Below, piece by piece: positions 1-6,687 of a stretch of DNA of 14,239 bases. The stretch is taken from assembly GCA_964458705.1 (NCBI GenBank), contig CAYWKD010000071.1:1-14239 (forward strand), written 5' to 3'. The notes beneath the pieces were generated by a model that saw only the letters and a program-made list of their open reading frames with translations, searched no databases and was not told where the DNA came from. Within the stretch, counting starts at the first letter, position 1. Each line of letters starts with the position of its first letter. The position numbers and the translations under genes are program-made. Source of the stretch: JAAUTG01 sp964458705 (GTDB lineage Bacteria > Bacteroidota > Bacteroidia > Chitinophagales > Saprospiraceae).

Positions 1-2
1 AT

Positions 3-164
3 TTGCTGAATAAACACGGAGAAAAATTCAGACAACAAATTATTGAACTCAAACAATTAGGACAAAAAACAGAACCAGCATTCGCATTAGTACTTGGGCT
101 GACAGGCGACCCTTATGCTGAACTACTAAAATTTGAAACGAATGACAAAAGCCCGAACCGCTAA
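3..164 (+). CDS. 3' end of an unrecognised protein gene (5' truncated by window edge)
   Basis: Only frame 3 is open from the window edge. It gives about 53 residues ending in GDPYAELLKFETNDKSPNR and a TAA at 162-164. The visible part is charged and helical in character (GEKFRQQIIELKQLGQK, then PAFALVLGL), with no membrane segment. I do not recognise the family. The stop codon lies inside the first bases of the downstream palindromic repeat (GCTAAC), so the repeat supplies the end of the reading frame. That is the arrangement seen in integron cassette genes, but no integrase is visible here. The low-complexity-free, codon-like composition supports a real gene tail rather than chance. Confidence 0.55.
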   Translation: MLNKHGEKFRQQIIELKQLGQKTEPAFALVLGLTGDPYAELLKFETNDKSPNR

Positions 165-288
165 CATCGGCTTGGCAATATGGCGGCTGAAGTGCTTCTA
201 TGAAAAATTTGTGCAAGGTTCAACAGCAGTAATTCTAATGAACTTTTGTACTAAAAATCCGCCACATCGCCAAGCGGCAAAACGTTGT
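160..288. repeat. Imperfect palindromic repeat element (attC-like hairpin architecture)
   Basis: The element begins GCTAACATCGG and ends CAAAACGTTGT. Outer arms at 170-186 and 259-275 are complementary at 15 of 17 positions. The two mismatches are A-C as read on the + strand and become G-U wobbles in a minus-strand RNA. A second inner stem pairs 211-222 with 239-251, with one bulge and two G-U pairs on the + strand, and leaves an apical loop of about 16 nt. Inner and outer stems are separated by unpaired stretches. AAC at the left end and GTT at the right end form the outermost pairing, as the R''/R' boxes do in attC sites. However, the right box reads GTTGTCA, not the canonical GTTRRRY. From memory, similar GCTAACATCGG...AACGTTGT elements are dispersed in Bacteroidota genomes; this is not verified. 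Confidence 0.6.
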
Positions 289-578
289 CAGTCATTCCCC
301 AGATAAGGCAACCAAAAAATTCTAATTAAGAAGGTAAGAATATTTTAGAGCCTATTGATTACCCAAGCTAACGAAGAGTTCGTACCTTGGTTTTGGCTCT
401 ATGTGAGACCGATTTTTTAAGTGGTATCTCTGTGTCGAATTCTCGAGACAAGTCCCTGCGTCATTCTGGTTAAGAAGAACTGTGGTAAACCCCAAGTTAT
501 TTCTTAAAAGTTATGCGACATTTTGACAAACTCTTCGTATAGCAATACAAAATTATATTGAAGATATTACGTTAACTT
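289..578. other. Gene-poor stretch with nested inverted repeats
   Basis: No convincing ORF is seen. Several self-complementary pieces are present. AGAGCC (347-352) faces GGCTCT (395-400) and encloses ACGAA/TTCGT (371-375/379-383) with a three-base loop. ACGAAGAGTT (371-380) also has an exact partner AACTCTTCGT at 529-538, 148 bases away. A small hairpin GTGTCGA-ATTC-TCGAGAC carries one mismatch at about 431-448. These alternatives could be a structured RNA or decayed repeat DNA. I matched no tRNA, tmRNA, SRP RNA, RNase P or riboswitch signature. Confidence 0.4.
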
Positions 579-587
579 AACTTGTAG
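579..587 (+). repeat. Left 9-bp target-site duplication (AACTTGTAG)
   Basis: This direct repeat is identical to 732-740 and abuts the left terminal inverted repeat of the MITE-like element at 588. Exact adjacency on both sides is the signature of a transposition event with a 9-bp staggered cut. Confidence 0.85.
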
Positions 588-731
588 TAGGGCAAACGCA
601 TCAAAGTATTGTTAGAAAAATCAGATACTGAAGACCTGTGATTAACATATTTAATAAAAGATAAATTACTAAATTTAAATTTCATTACCTACTGATAAAC
701 ACAAACAACTAATTTTGGTGCGTTTGCCCTA
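588..731. mobile_element. 144-bp MITE-like non-autonomous transposable element
   Basis: Perfect 13-bp terminal inverted repeats TAGGGCAAACGCA (588-600) and TGCGTTTGCCCTA (719-731) bound the element. Similarity continues inward (YCAAARTW in both arms). Identical 9-bp direct repeats AACTTGTAG lie immediately outside (579-587 and 732-740). The AT-rich 118-bp interior has no ORF, so the element cannot encode a transposase and must have moved in trans. A 9-bp duplication with TIRs of this kind fits IS4-type elements, and the TIR sequence resembles IS4-family ends as I remember them; the family assignment is tentative. The exact duplication implies a fairly recent insertion. It sits 10 bp upstream of a small lipoprotein-like ORF and about 140 bp upstream of recQ. 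Confidence 0.85.
710..717 (+). promoter_or_regulatory. Possible outward -7 box in the MITE right end
   Basis: TAATTTTG matches the Bacteroidota -7 consensus TAnnTTTG and points rightward towards the small ORF at 750 and recQ at 877. No good TTG -33 element is seen about 20 bases upstream, so this is weak. Confidence 0.25.
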
Positions 732-740
732 AACTTGTAG
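732..740 (+). repeat. Right 9-bp target-site duplication (AACTTGTAG)
   Basis: This is an exact copy of 579-587, directly abutting the right terminal inverted repeat that ends at 731. Confidence 0.85.
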
Positions 741-749
741 AATTCGACA

Positions 750-857
750 ATGAAAAAAAATATTACTAAAACTCTTGCCACTTTTACCCGCTTAACTTTT
801 ATTGCTTCGTGTGATAGATCCGAATGTGAAAATACAAACAAGCTAAATACTGATTGA
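750..857 (+). CDS. Tiny lipoprotein-like ORF, possibly a gene remnant
   Basis: An ATG-to-TGA frame of 35 residues begins MKKNITKTLATF and continues to FIASC followed by DRSECEN and a polar tail. The IASC tetrapeptide fits a lipobox with lipidated Cys21, preceded by a Lys-rich n-region, as in many Bacteroidota lipoproteins. Against it, an Arg interrupts the hydrophobic core, the mature part is only about 15 residues, and no Shine-Dalgarno site is seen. The MITE target duplication ends 10 bp upstream, so the native promoter or leader may have been disrupted. It could be the N-terminal stub of a decayed lipoprotein gene. It ends 19 bp before the recQ TTG start. Confidence 0.35.
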   Translation: MKKNITKTLATFTRLTFIASCDRSECENTNKLNTD

Positions 858-876
858 TAATACGGCTATACGCTAA

Positions 877-2796
877 TTGAAAAGCAAAGACTTGTTGCGT
901 CCACTAAAAATATTAGAACAATACTGGGGATATTCATCTTTTCGCCCACCGCAAGATCAAATTATTGAATCTGTTTTAGCGAAAAAGGATACACTAGCCC
1001 TCATGCCTACGGGTGGTGGTAAATCTATTTGTTACCAAGTGCCGGCTCTTTGCCAAGAAGGGATATGTATTGTTGTATCTCCCTTGATTGCCTTGATGAA
1101 AGATCAAGTCTATCAACTTAAAAAGCTAGGCATAGCAGCAGCAGCCATTTATTCAGGTATGCACTACAAAGAAATTGATCGCATATTTGACAATTGCATC
1201 TATGGCAATACCAAATTGCTTTACCTTTCCCCTGAGCGATTAATGACCGATCTAGCTAGCGCGCGCATCGCTAAGATGAAGGTCAATCTATTTGCAGTTG
1301 ATGAAGCACATTGTATCTCACAGTGGGGCTATGATTTCAGATCACCTTATTTGCAGATTGCAGCCGTTCGTGAACTACACCCCGAAGTGCCTGTTTTGGC
1401 TTTGACGGCTACTGCTACTCCAGAAGTGGAACTCGATATTCAAGAAAAACTAGCTTTTAAAGCAGAAAATGTTTTTAAGGTTAGTTTTGCTAGAAATAAT
1501 TTAGTTTATGTGGTGTTGCATGAAGAAGCAAAGGAGAATAAACTACTGGAGATGGTTAAAAAAGTAAAGGGCTCAGGGGTAGTTTATGTTCGTAATCGTA
1601 GAAAAACCAAAGAGCTAGCCTTGATGCTTCAAAAAAATGGAATCCCCGCAGATTTTTATCATGCTGGCTTAGATAATGAAGAACGCTCTTTGAAACAAGA
1701 AGCATGGCTAAACGATAAAATTCGCATTATAGTCAGCACGAATGCTTTTGGTATGGGAATTGATAAACCCAATGTGCGTTTAGTTGTACATATTGACTTG
1801 CCAGACAGCCTTGAGGCCTATTTCCAGGAAGCAGGTCGAGCAGGTCGAGACGGCGAGAAGGCTTATGCTGTTTTGCTTTATAATTCAACGGATAAGTATC
1901 GGCTAGAAAAGGATTATGAACGCTCATTCCCGTCCATGATGACCATTCGGCAAGTATATCGAGCCTTGGGCAGTTATTTTCAATTGGCAATTGGTGGGGG
2001 GAGAGGCAAGAGTTATGACTTTGATATTGTGGATTTTACCAAAAAGTTCGCATTAAATATAGTTGAAACCTTTAATGTATTAAAAACACTTGAAAAAGAA
2101 GGATGGTTAGTATTAACAGAAGCTGTTTTTGTACCTTCTCAATTTCAGATTATAGTTTCAAAAGATCAATTGTACGACTACCAACTGCGTCACTCTAGTT
2201 TAGATAAGGTCTTGAAAGTCCTGCTTAGAAATACTCAAGGTGCTTTTCAAGGCTATGTGAAGATCCGAGAAAAACAATTAGCTGGAGCTTTAAAGATAGA
2301 ATTAACCACTTTGGTGCAGTCGCTTCAAAAAATGCACAATGATAAAATAATTGAATATTTACCTCGACGAGATAAACCTCAATTACTTTTCTTGCAGCAA
2401 CGCTTGCCCGCCGAAGACTTAGCTATTGATCAAAAAAGTTATGGGTTTAGAAAGCAACGACATTACCATCGCATACGGTCTGCCATTAAATATGCCGAGG
2501 ATTTACAATGTCGCCAGCAGCAACTCCTAGCTTATTTCGATGAAAAAAACGCTCCACAGTGTGGCACCTGCGATGTTTGCTTGGAAAGAAATAAATCGGA
2601 CGTAAGTCATGATGAAATGAGTAGCTATAAGCAAAAAATTCAGTCGCTACTTCAAAAGGAAAAACTAACACTTACGCTGTTAATAGATAGCTTCACACCC
2701 AAACGGCGAAAAAAGGTGTTGAAAGTAGTTGAATACTTAATGGATGAGGGAGTGATTGAAAAAGAATCGGAAATACTGCTCTGGAAAAGGAAATAA
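877..2796 (+). CDS. recQ: ATP-dependent DNA helicase RecQ
   Basis: Superfamily 2 3'-5' DNA helicase of recombination and fork repair, 639 residues from TTG. Helicase motifs are intact. Walker A is MPTGGGKS (43-50), the DEAH box with its aromatic-rich loop is DEAHCISQWGYDFR (142-155), and motif III is LTATAT (176-181). Motif V is STNAFGMGIDKP (287-298) and motif VI is QEAGRAGRDG (317-326). The RecQ zinc-binding cysteines C545, C562, C565 and C568 have the expected x16-x2-x2 spacing and are followed by a winged-helix-like tail; no clear HRDC domain is seen. No ATG precedes Walker A in frame, and an in-frame TAA lies at 874-876. Translation must therefore start at TTG 877, 892 or 895; TTG 877 gives a near-normal N-terminus. 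It precedes xseA by 53 bp on the same strand, suggesting a repair operon. Confidence 0.95.
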   Translation: MKSKDLLRPLKILEQYWGYSSFRPPQDQIIESVLAKKDTLALMPTGGGKSICYQVPALCQEGICIVVSPLIALMKDQVYQLKKLGIAAAAIYSGMHYKEIDRIFDNCIYGNTKLLYLSPERLMTDLASARIAKMKVNLFAVDEAHCISQWGYDFRSPYLQIAAVRELHPEVPVLALTATATPEVELDIQEKLAFKAENVFKVSFARNNLVYVVLHEEAKENKLLEMVKKVKGSGVVYVRNRRKTKELALMLQKNGIPADFYHAGLDNEERSLKQEAWLNDKIRIIVSTNAFGMGIDKPNVRLVVHIDLPDSLEAYFQEAGRAGRDGEKAYAVLLYNSTDKYRLEKDYERSFPSMMTIRQVYRALGSYFQLAIGGGRGKSYDFDIVDFTKKFALNIVETFNVLKTLEKEGWLVLTEAVFVPSQFQIIVSKDQLYDYQLRHSSLDKVLKVLLRNTQGAFQGYVKIREKQLAGALKIELTTLVQSLQKMHNDKIIEYLPRRDKPQLLFLQQRLPAEDLAIDQKSYGFRKQRHYHRIRSAIKYAEDLQCRQQQLLAYFDEKNAPQCGTCDVCLERNKSDVSHDEMSSYKQKIQSLLQKEKLTLTLLIDSFTPKRRKKVLKVVEYLMDEGVIEKESEILLWKRK

Positions 2797-2849
2797 AGAG
2801 TTGCGCAATTTTTATCCTTAAATCTCAAAGCAATAATCGCTGTAAAAAA

Positions 2850-4091
2850 ATGCAAGAAGCTACAAATACAACTATCTCTCTTTTCGAGCTTAATGAGCAT
2901 CTGCGCCGAGTAGTGGCTTTGAATTTTGCAAGTGCAATTTGGATTCATGCAGAAATTGCAGCTCATCAGACAAGTCGAGGGCATCATTTTTTAAGTTTAG
3001 TAGAGAAAGGAGTGGAAAGTGATTACATTATTGCACAAGCCGATGCTGTTATCTGGAGTCGTACTTTTTCTCAATTGCGCCTTGAGCATGGCAGAGACAT
3101 AATTACTGTCTTAAAATCAGGATTAGCGACCAGACTCAAAGTACAGTTAGATTTTCACGAACGATTCGGCTTGAAGTTGATCGTAGAGGATATTGATCTT
3201 TCTTACGCCATAGGCCAACTAGAACTCAAACGGCGTGCAACCATTGAAGCATTGCAGGCAGAGGGGGCTTTCAACAAAAATGCTCAACTGCCATTGCCTA
3301 GCGTGCTACAACGCATAGCTGTTCTCTCTTCTGAGCAAGCGGCAGGATGGCAAGATTTTAAGCAGCAACTACTGCAAAATAGCTACAAATATCACTTCCA
3401 GCTTCATCTTTTTCCCACTTCCATGCAAGGCGATCAAGTAACAAAAGAGATAAAACGTCAACTTCGTACTATTGAAAATAGCAGTGTCCCTTTTGATGCC
3501 ATCGTGATTGTGCGTGGAGGTGGGGCAAGGCTAGACTTGACTGCGTTTGATGAATTAGAACTTTGTAGGGCAGTGGCTAATGCTCCGATTCCCGTATTGT
3601 CAGGAATTGGACACGATGCTGATGAAACCATTTTGGATAAAGTAGCGCATCACGCATTAAAAACACCTACGGCAGTGGCAGACTTTTTAGTGCAGCATAA
3701 TTTCTTTTTTGAAGCTCAAATGGAACAAACTTTTCATACTATTCGGTCAATCGTGTATCAGCAATTATATCAAGCCCAGTTAAGATTAGAGCGAATGGAG
3801 CAGCAACTAAAATGGCAGCGTCAACAGCTTATTCATCAAGCTGAACAGCAACTTCATAATCTTGCCGCTCAACTGCCAAAATTAACACAAACGAAACTCC
3901 AACAAGCTCATAAACAACTTGACCATTTGGAGGCTATCACACAGTTGCTTAGTTTAGAGAATACTTTAAAAAGAGGATTTAGTATTGTTCAACAAGACGA
4001 AAAAGTAATTACTTCTGTTGACGAGATAAAAAATGGGACGATCATCACTATTGTTTTACAAGATGGAACGGTACAAACACAAATGATATGA
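2850..4091 (+). CDS. xseA: Exodeoxyribonuclease VII large subunit
   Basis: Catalytic subunit of exonuclease VII, which degrades single-stranded DNA to acid-soluble oligonucleotides from both ends. At 413 residues it is slightly short but complete. An OB-fold-like DNA-binding region (about 10-115) contains the typical GHHFLSLVEK. The catalytic domain has VRGGGARLDLTAFDE (221-235), the family signature GIGHDADET (252-260) and LKTPTAVADFLV (270-281). A Gln-rich long coiled-coil follows (about 285-365), which recruits XseB copies. The tail carries the conserved NTLKRGFSIV (371-380). The start ATG follows an A-rich leader without a strong Shine-Dalgarno site. The stop overlaps the xseB start (ATGA), implying translational coupling. 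It probably shares a transcript with recQ. Confidence 0.95.
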   Translation: MQEATNTTISLFELNEHLRRVVALNFASAIWIHAEIAAHQTSRGHHFLSLVEKGVESDYIIAQADAVIWSRTFSQLRLEHGRDIITVLKSGLATRLKVQLDFHERFGLKLIVEDIDLSYAIGQLELKRRATIEALQAEGAFNKNAQLPLPSVLQRIAVLSSEQAAGWQDFKQQLLQNSYKYHFQLHLFPTSMQGDQVTKEIKRQLRTIENSSVPFDAIVIVRGGGARLDLTAFDELELCRAVANAPIPVLSGIGHDADETILDKVAHHALKTPTAVADFLVQHNFFFEAQMEQTFHTIRSIVYQQLYQAQLRLERMEQQLKWQRQQLIHQAEQQLHNLAAQLPKLTQTKLQQAHKQLDHLEAITQLLSLENTLKRGFSIVQQDEKVITSVDEIKNGTIITIVLQDGTVQTQMI

Positions 4092-4276
4092 ACAAAACAC
4101 TTACTTATGAAATCGCTGTAAAAGAGTTGGAAGCTATTGTAATAGCGCTGCAATCAGGCGAAATCAATATGGACAATCTCGCTGAGCAATCAAAACGTGC
4201 AGTTGAATTACTCACATTTTGTAAAACACAACTGCGAAGTATAGAGCAGGAAGTAAATGACAAATTGGAGCTTTAA
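4088..4276 (+). CDS. xseB: Exodeoxyribonuclease VII small subunit
   Basis: This 62-residue helical protein, with the YEIAVKELEAIV opening and the LQSGEINMDNL turn followed by a second long helix, is the usual XseB helical hairpin that wraps the XseA coiled-coil. Its ATG overlaps the xseA TGA by four bases (ATGA), which fits fixed-ratio synthesis of a multi-copy small subunit. Length and motif order match the family. A terminator-like hairpin lies 16 bp downstream. Confidence 0.93.
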   Translation: MNKTLTYEIAVKELEAIVIALQSGEINMDNLAEQSKRAVELLTFCKTQLRSIEQEVNDKLEL

Positions 4277-4292
4277 AACTGCAAAAATCACA

Positions 4293-4321
4293 AAAAGCTA
4301 AGGAGCATATCCTCAGCTTTT
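4293..4321 (+). terminator. Likely intrinsic terminator after xseB
   Basis: AAAAGCTAAGGA (4293-4304) and TCCTCAGCTTTT (4310-4321) pair over 12 bases with one A-C mismatch and a five-base loop GCATA. The run of T lies within the 3' arm rather than beyond it, so termination strength is uncertain. It separates the xseAB unit from the Fur-family gene. Confidence 0.55.
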
Positions 4322-4366
4322 ATGTCGCCTAAATCCTTTCATGAAAAAGTTAGAAGCGAATATCGA

Positions 4367-4391
4367 ATTACTAAACATGTAATCTATTTTG
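4367..4391 (+). promoter_or_regulatory. Candidate promoter and Fur-family operator
   Basis: ATTAC-N7-GTAAT (4367-4383) is an interrupted palindrome ending just before TATTTTG (4385-4391), a near match to the -7 box with a one-base-shorter gap, 31 bp upstream of the regulator's ATG. Overlap of a dyad with a promoter would fit autoregulation by the Fur-family product. This is inferred from position and symmetry only. Confidence 0.3.
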
Positions 4392-4422
4392 CCGTCGAGG
4401 CGTTAAGTGGAAAAAGAAAGTT

Positions 4423-4836
4423 ATGTCAAATATTGCTATAAAATTATTGAATCGACATCAACTGCGAAAAACGCAAACACGCATCTCCATATTAGAAGTA
4501 TTTCATGCTAACCATGAGGCATTGGGACAGGCAGAATTAGAAAAACAGTTAGGGGATATTGACCGCATCACGCTCTACCGCACCTTGCGAACTTTTGAGC
4601 AAAAAGGCATCCTGCATCAAGCCATTGATGGAAGTGGTAAGACGCGCTACGCTCTTTGTTCAGAAGGTTGTAGTGAGCATCAGCACAACGACAATCACGC
4701 TCATTTTCACTGTGAAGTATGCGATCGAACTATTTGTTTAGATGAGATAAGTACACCTGCAATCAATATGCCCAAAAGCCATGAAGTTAAACAAACGCAT
4801 CTAGTGCTTTCTGGAATTTGTGAGGCCTGCCAATAA
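4423..4836 (+). CDS. Fur-family metal-responsive transcriptional regulator (Zur/PerR-like)
   Basis: 137 residues. The N-terminal winged helix contains KTQTRISILEVF and the recognition-helix pattern DRITLYRTLRTFEQKGIL (47-64), the classic Fur DNA-binding segment. A His-rich loop (H86, H88, H92, H94, H96) leads into HFHCEVC, with C97 and C100. A second pair, C133 and C136 near the C-terminus, completes a structural Cys4 zinc site. Extra cysteines C79 and C83 and the His cluster could form the sensing site. Family members repress metal-uptake or peroxide genes. Sequence alone does not separate Fur, Zur and PerR; the His/Cys-rich loop and short length lean towards Zur-like. It converges with the next gene, whose stop is only 30 bp away; no terminator hairpin is visible between them. 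Confidence 0.88.
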   Translation: MSNIAIKLLNRHQLRKTQTRISILEVFHANHEALGQAELEKQLGDIDRITLYRTLRTFEQKGILHQAIDGSGKTRYALCSEGCSEHQHNDNHAHFHCEVCDRTICLDEISTPAINMPKSHEVKQTHLVLSGICEACQ

Positions 4837-4866
4837 ATTAAATGTAGCCTCTCTTTTACCTTTGCA

Positions 4867-6675
4867 TTAATTTGTAATGAAATATCCGAACTCCTGCAAT
4901 CGCTTTTTGAACTTATTGTAGTTTTCTTTAGGAATAAGCAAGTGATACCCCTCTGCTTTAATAACTGATTGCTTCAACTCACTATCTCTGGCAACCAAAT
5001 GAATAAGTTTATCGTTATCTGGAGGAATTTTAAAAATGCGAATTTCACTCAGTTCCTCTAGTGGATCAATTTTCTGGCGCAGTTCTGTGAAAAAATTTTC
5101 CCAGATAGGAGGAAGTTCACTGCCAATAAACTGTTGAAAAAGATTGATTTTAGTATTTAGTTCCTCCTTGGAGCGACAGTCTTTTAAAAAGAATTTAAAA
5201 TCAGTCTGAAACCTAGTTGTACTAATGCGTTCAGCATAAGGCTCAATGAGTGCAATAGCCATGACATCTTCAGCATCCACAATAATAGAAAGTGAATCTT
5301 CTGAAAGTTGTATATCTGCCTTACTCATCATCTTTGGGGGACTGTAAGTTTCGGTATGTCCTGCTACGTAAGCTCCCAGAGCAGTCAAGCGTACATACTT
5401 TAAGCCATCGTAAGGAGAAAAAGCAGTAACTCCCAAAGTCGTTACGTCGGGCTCATCATAAGCAATATCTATTAAGCCAAAAGCAGCAAATAAGAAGAAA
5501 CTACCTTTTACAAAGGGCTCAAGAATAGCACGTCGGTATTTACCTGACCGGATGTAGTGCTTATCCGTATAGTAGCGTTCCTCTGAGTCTAAGTATTGAT
5601 AGTAGAGTTTACTTGCTGCGGTATGTTCTAAAATTGGTTTGATTTCAATGACGTTGTAGCGCATGTAGTCCTCAATATTTTCTATGCTTACCCATTCGTT
5701 TTGTGGTAATCGCAGCAGAATTTTAAACATGGGCGACTCTACAGAAGGCATGTCTGAACTATCTACGTAGCCCATTCCTTTCAGATAATGCAAGATCATT
5801 GGTGCGCTCTCAAAACGGTTGAGGTAAGCACTTCTAAATAGCCAAGACCTAATGAGAGTAGGCATATCTTTGTCCATGTTTCTCTCACTAATAGTAATGG
5901 CTAAGCTAGCAATCAAAATGGAGCGAAGATGCTTTAGTGATTTTTCTTTAGTATTAGGAAAAAACTCTTTGATGCTCAGTTTGCGTTGCATTTTTCCTCC
6001 TGTGGAAAGAGATGGACGCCCTTTTGCTGTGATGGCAATTTGATTTTGCCCACGATAGACCATCACTCTAGGTAGCTCCATTTGAATATCCTGCTCACCC
6101 GTTTCATAAAGGTAGTCGGTCTTGTCTTTAGTTTCTAAAGGATGTAATCTAGCATTTTCAGGGCGATCGTAATATTGGGCAAGTATGCGCCTTAAACCAG
6201 TCGGCAGAGAGAGTTGAAAATCGGGTTTTTGAGCATACCAACCTGAGGTATTTTCTACTCGAAAGAGATGAAATATTTTTTTGATTTGATGAACCTCTTC
6301 ATAGTGATTGCTCCACATTTTGCGCTGCTCAATAGTATATATTTTGATATTTAGGCGTTCTTCGATTTCATCTTGATGAAGGTGTTGCACCCAAATCAGT
6401 GCATCCAGCACTTTCTGGACTTCTTCTACCAAGCTCTCTTTGAAGCGTAGAAATATCTCTTTGCTCGCAAAAGGAATCGCACACATAGATGTTAGGTGTT
6501 CTTTCCGATAATCTGCTTGTCGGGTTAGCTCCAACTCCATCCTAGAAATGCGCTGCTCTATCAGAAAATCATAATTATTGGCAATGAAAATCCGAGCAGT
6601 CGTTTTGAAAGAAAGTTCTAATTCTTTTTTGCTGTACGCTTGGTCTAGTATTTTGGAAACCGTTGTTAAGTTCAT
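4867..6675 (-). CDS. Conserved-looking 602-aa partner of the SNF2 helicase, function unknown
   Basis: No catalytic motif is recognised. The protein is soluble, with no signal peptide or membrane span. The N-terminal 1-140 is helical and charged (possible coiled coil). The middle (about 240-440) is rich in helix-turn-helix-like stretches and ends in KYVRLTALGAYVAGH, a pattern typical of winged-helix domains. The C-terminus (about 460-602) has a hydrophobic-strand segment SLSIIVDAEDVMAIALIEPYA and finishes HLLIPKENYNKFKKRLQEFG. This reminds me of the XPB/Ssl2 N-terminal-like (Helicase_C_3) fold; the resemblance is by eye and unverified. The ATG lies 12 bp after the SNF2 stop, so the two are almost surely cotranscribed and may act as a helicase plus accessory subunit. 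Confidence 0.75.
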   Translation of the reverse strand: MNLTTVSKILDQAYSKKELELSFKTTARIFIANNYDFLIEQRISRMELELTRQADYRKEHLTSMCAIPFASKEIFLRFKESLVEEVQKVLDALIWVQHLHQDEIEERLNIKIYTIEQRKMWSNHYEEVHQIKKIFHLFRVENTSGWYAQKPDFQLSLPTGLRRILAQYYDRPENARLHPLETKDKTDYLYETGEQDIQMELPRVMVYRGQNQIAITAKGRPSLSTGGKMQRKLSIKEFFPNTKEKSLKHLRSILIASLAITISERNMDKDMPTLIRSWLFRSAYLNRFESAPMILHYLKGMGYVDSSDMPSVESPMFKILLRLPQNEWVSIENIEDYMRYNVIEIKPILEHTAASKLYYQYLDSEERYYTDKHYIRSGKYRRAILEPFVKGSFFLFAAFGLIDIAYDEPDVTTLGVTAFSPYDGLKYVRLTALGAYVAGHTETYSPPKMMSKADIQLSEDSLSIIVDAEDVMAIALIEPYAERISTTRFQTDFKFFLKDCRSKEELNTKINLFQQFIGSELPPIWENFFTELRQKIDPLEELSEIRIFKIPPDNDKLIHLVARDSELKQSVIKAEGYHLLIPKENYNKFKKRLQEFGYFITN

Positions 6676-6687
6676 GCAAGGTTTATC

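Noticed and set aside
160..288. Canonical integron attC site
   Set aside because: The right core is GTTGTCA, which does not fit GTTRRRY, and no integron integrase is visible; reported only as attC-like.
163..303. Open frame running through the palindromic repeat
   Set aside because: The frame is open only because the repeat lacks stops in it. It has no start codon at its beginning and its amino-acid sequence is the translation of the stem-loop.
420..535. 6S-RNA-like motifs (AAGTCCCTG and CTTAAAA...GCGACA)
   Set aside because: The two short matches lie closer together than in E. coli 6S RNA and I could not draw a closing stem with a central bubble.
2652..2987. 111-codon minus-strand ORF across the recQ/xseA junction
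   Set aside because: It is antisense to two well-supported genes and has a low-complexity Phe/Ser/Cys-rich translation typical of shadow frames.
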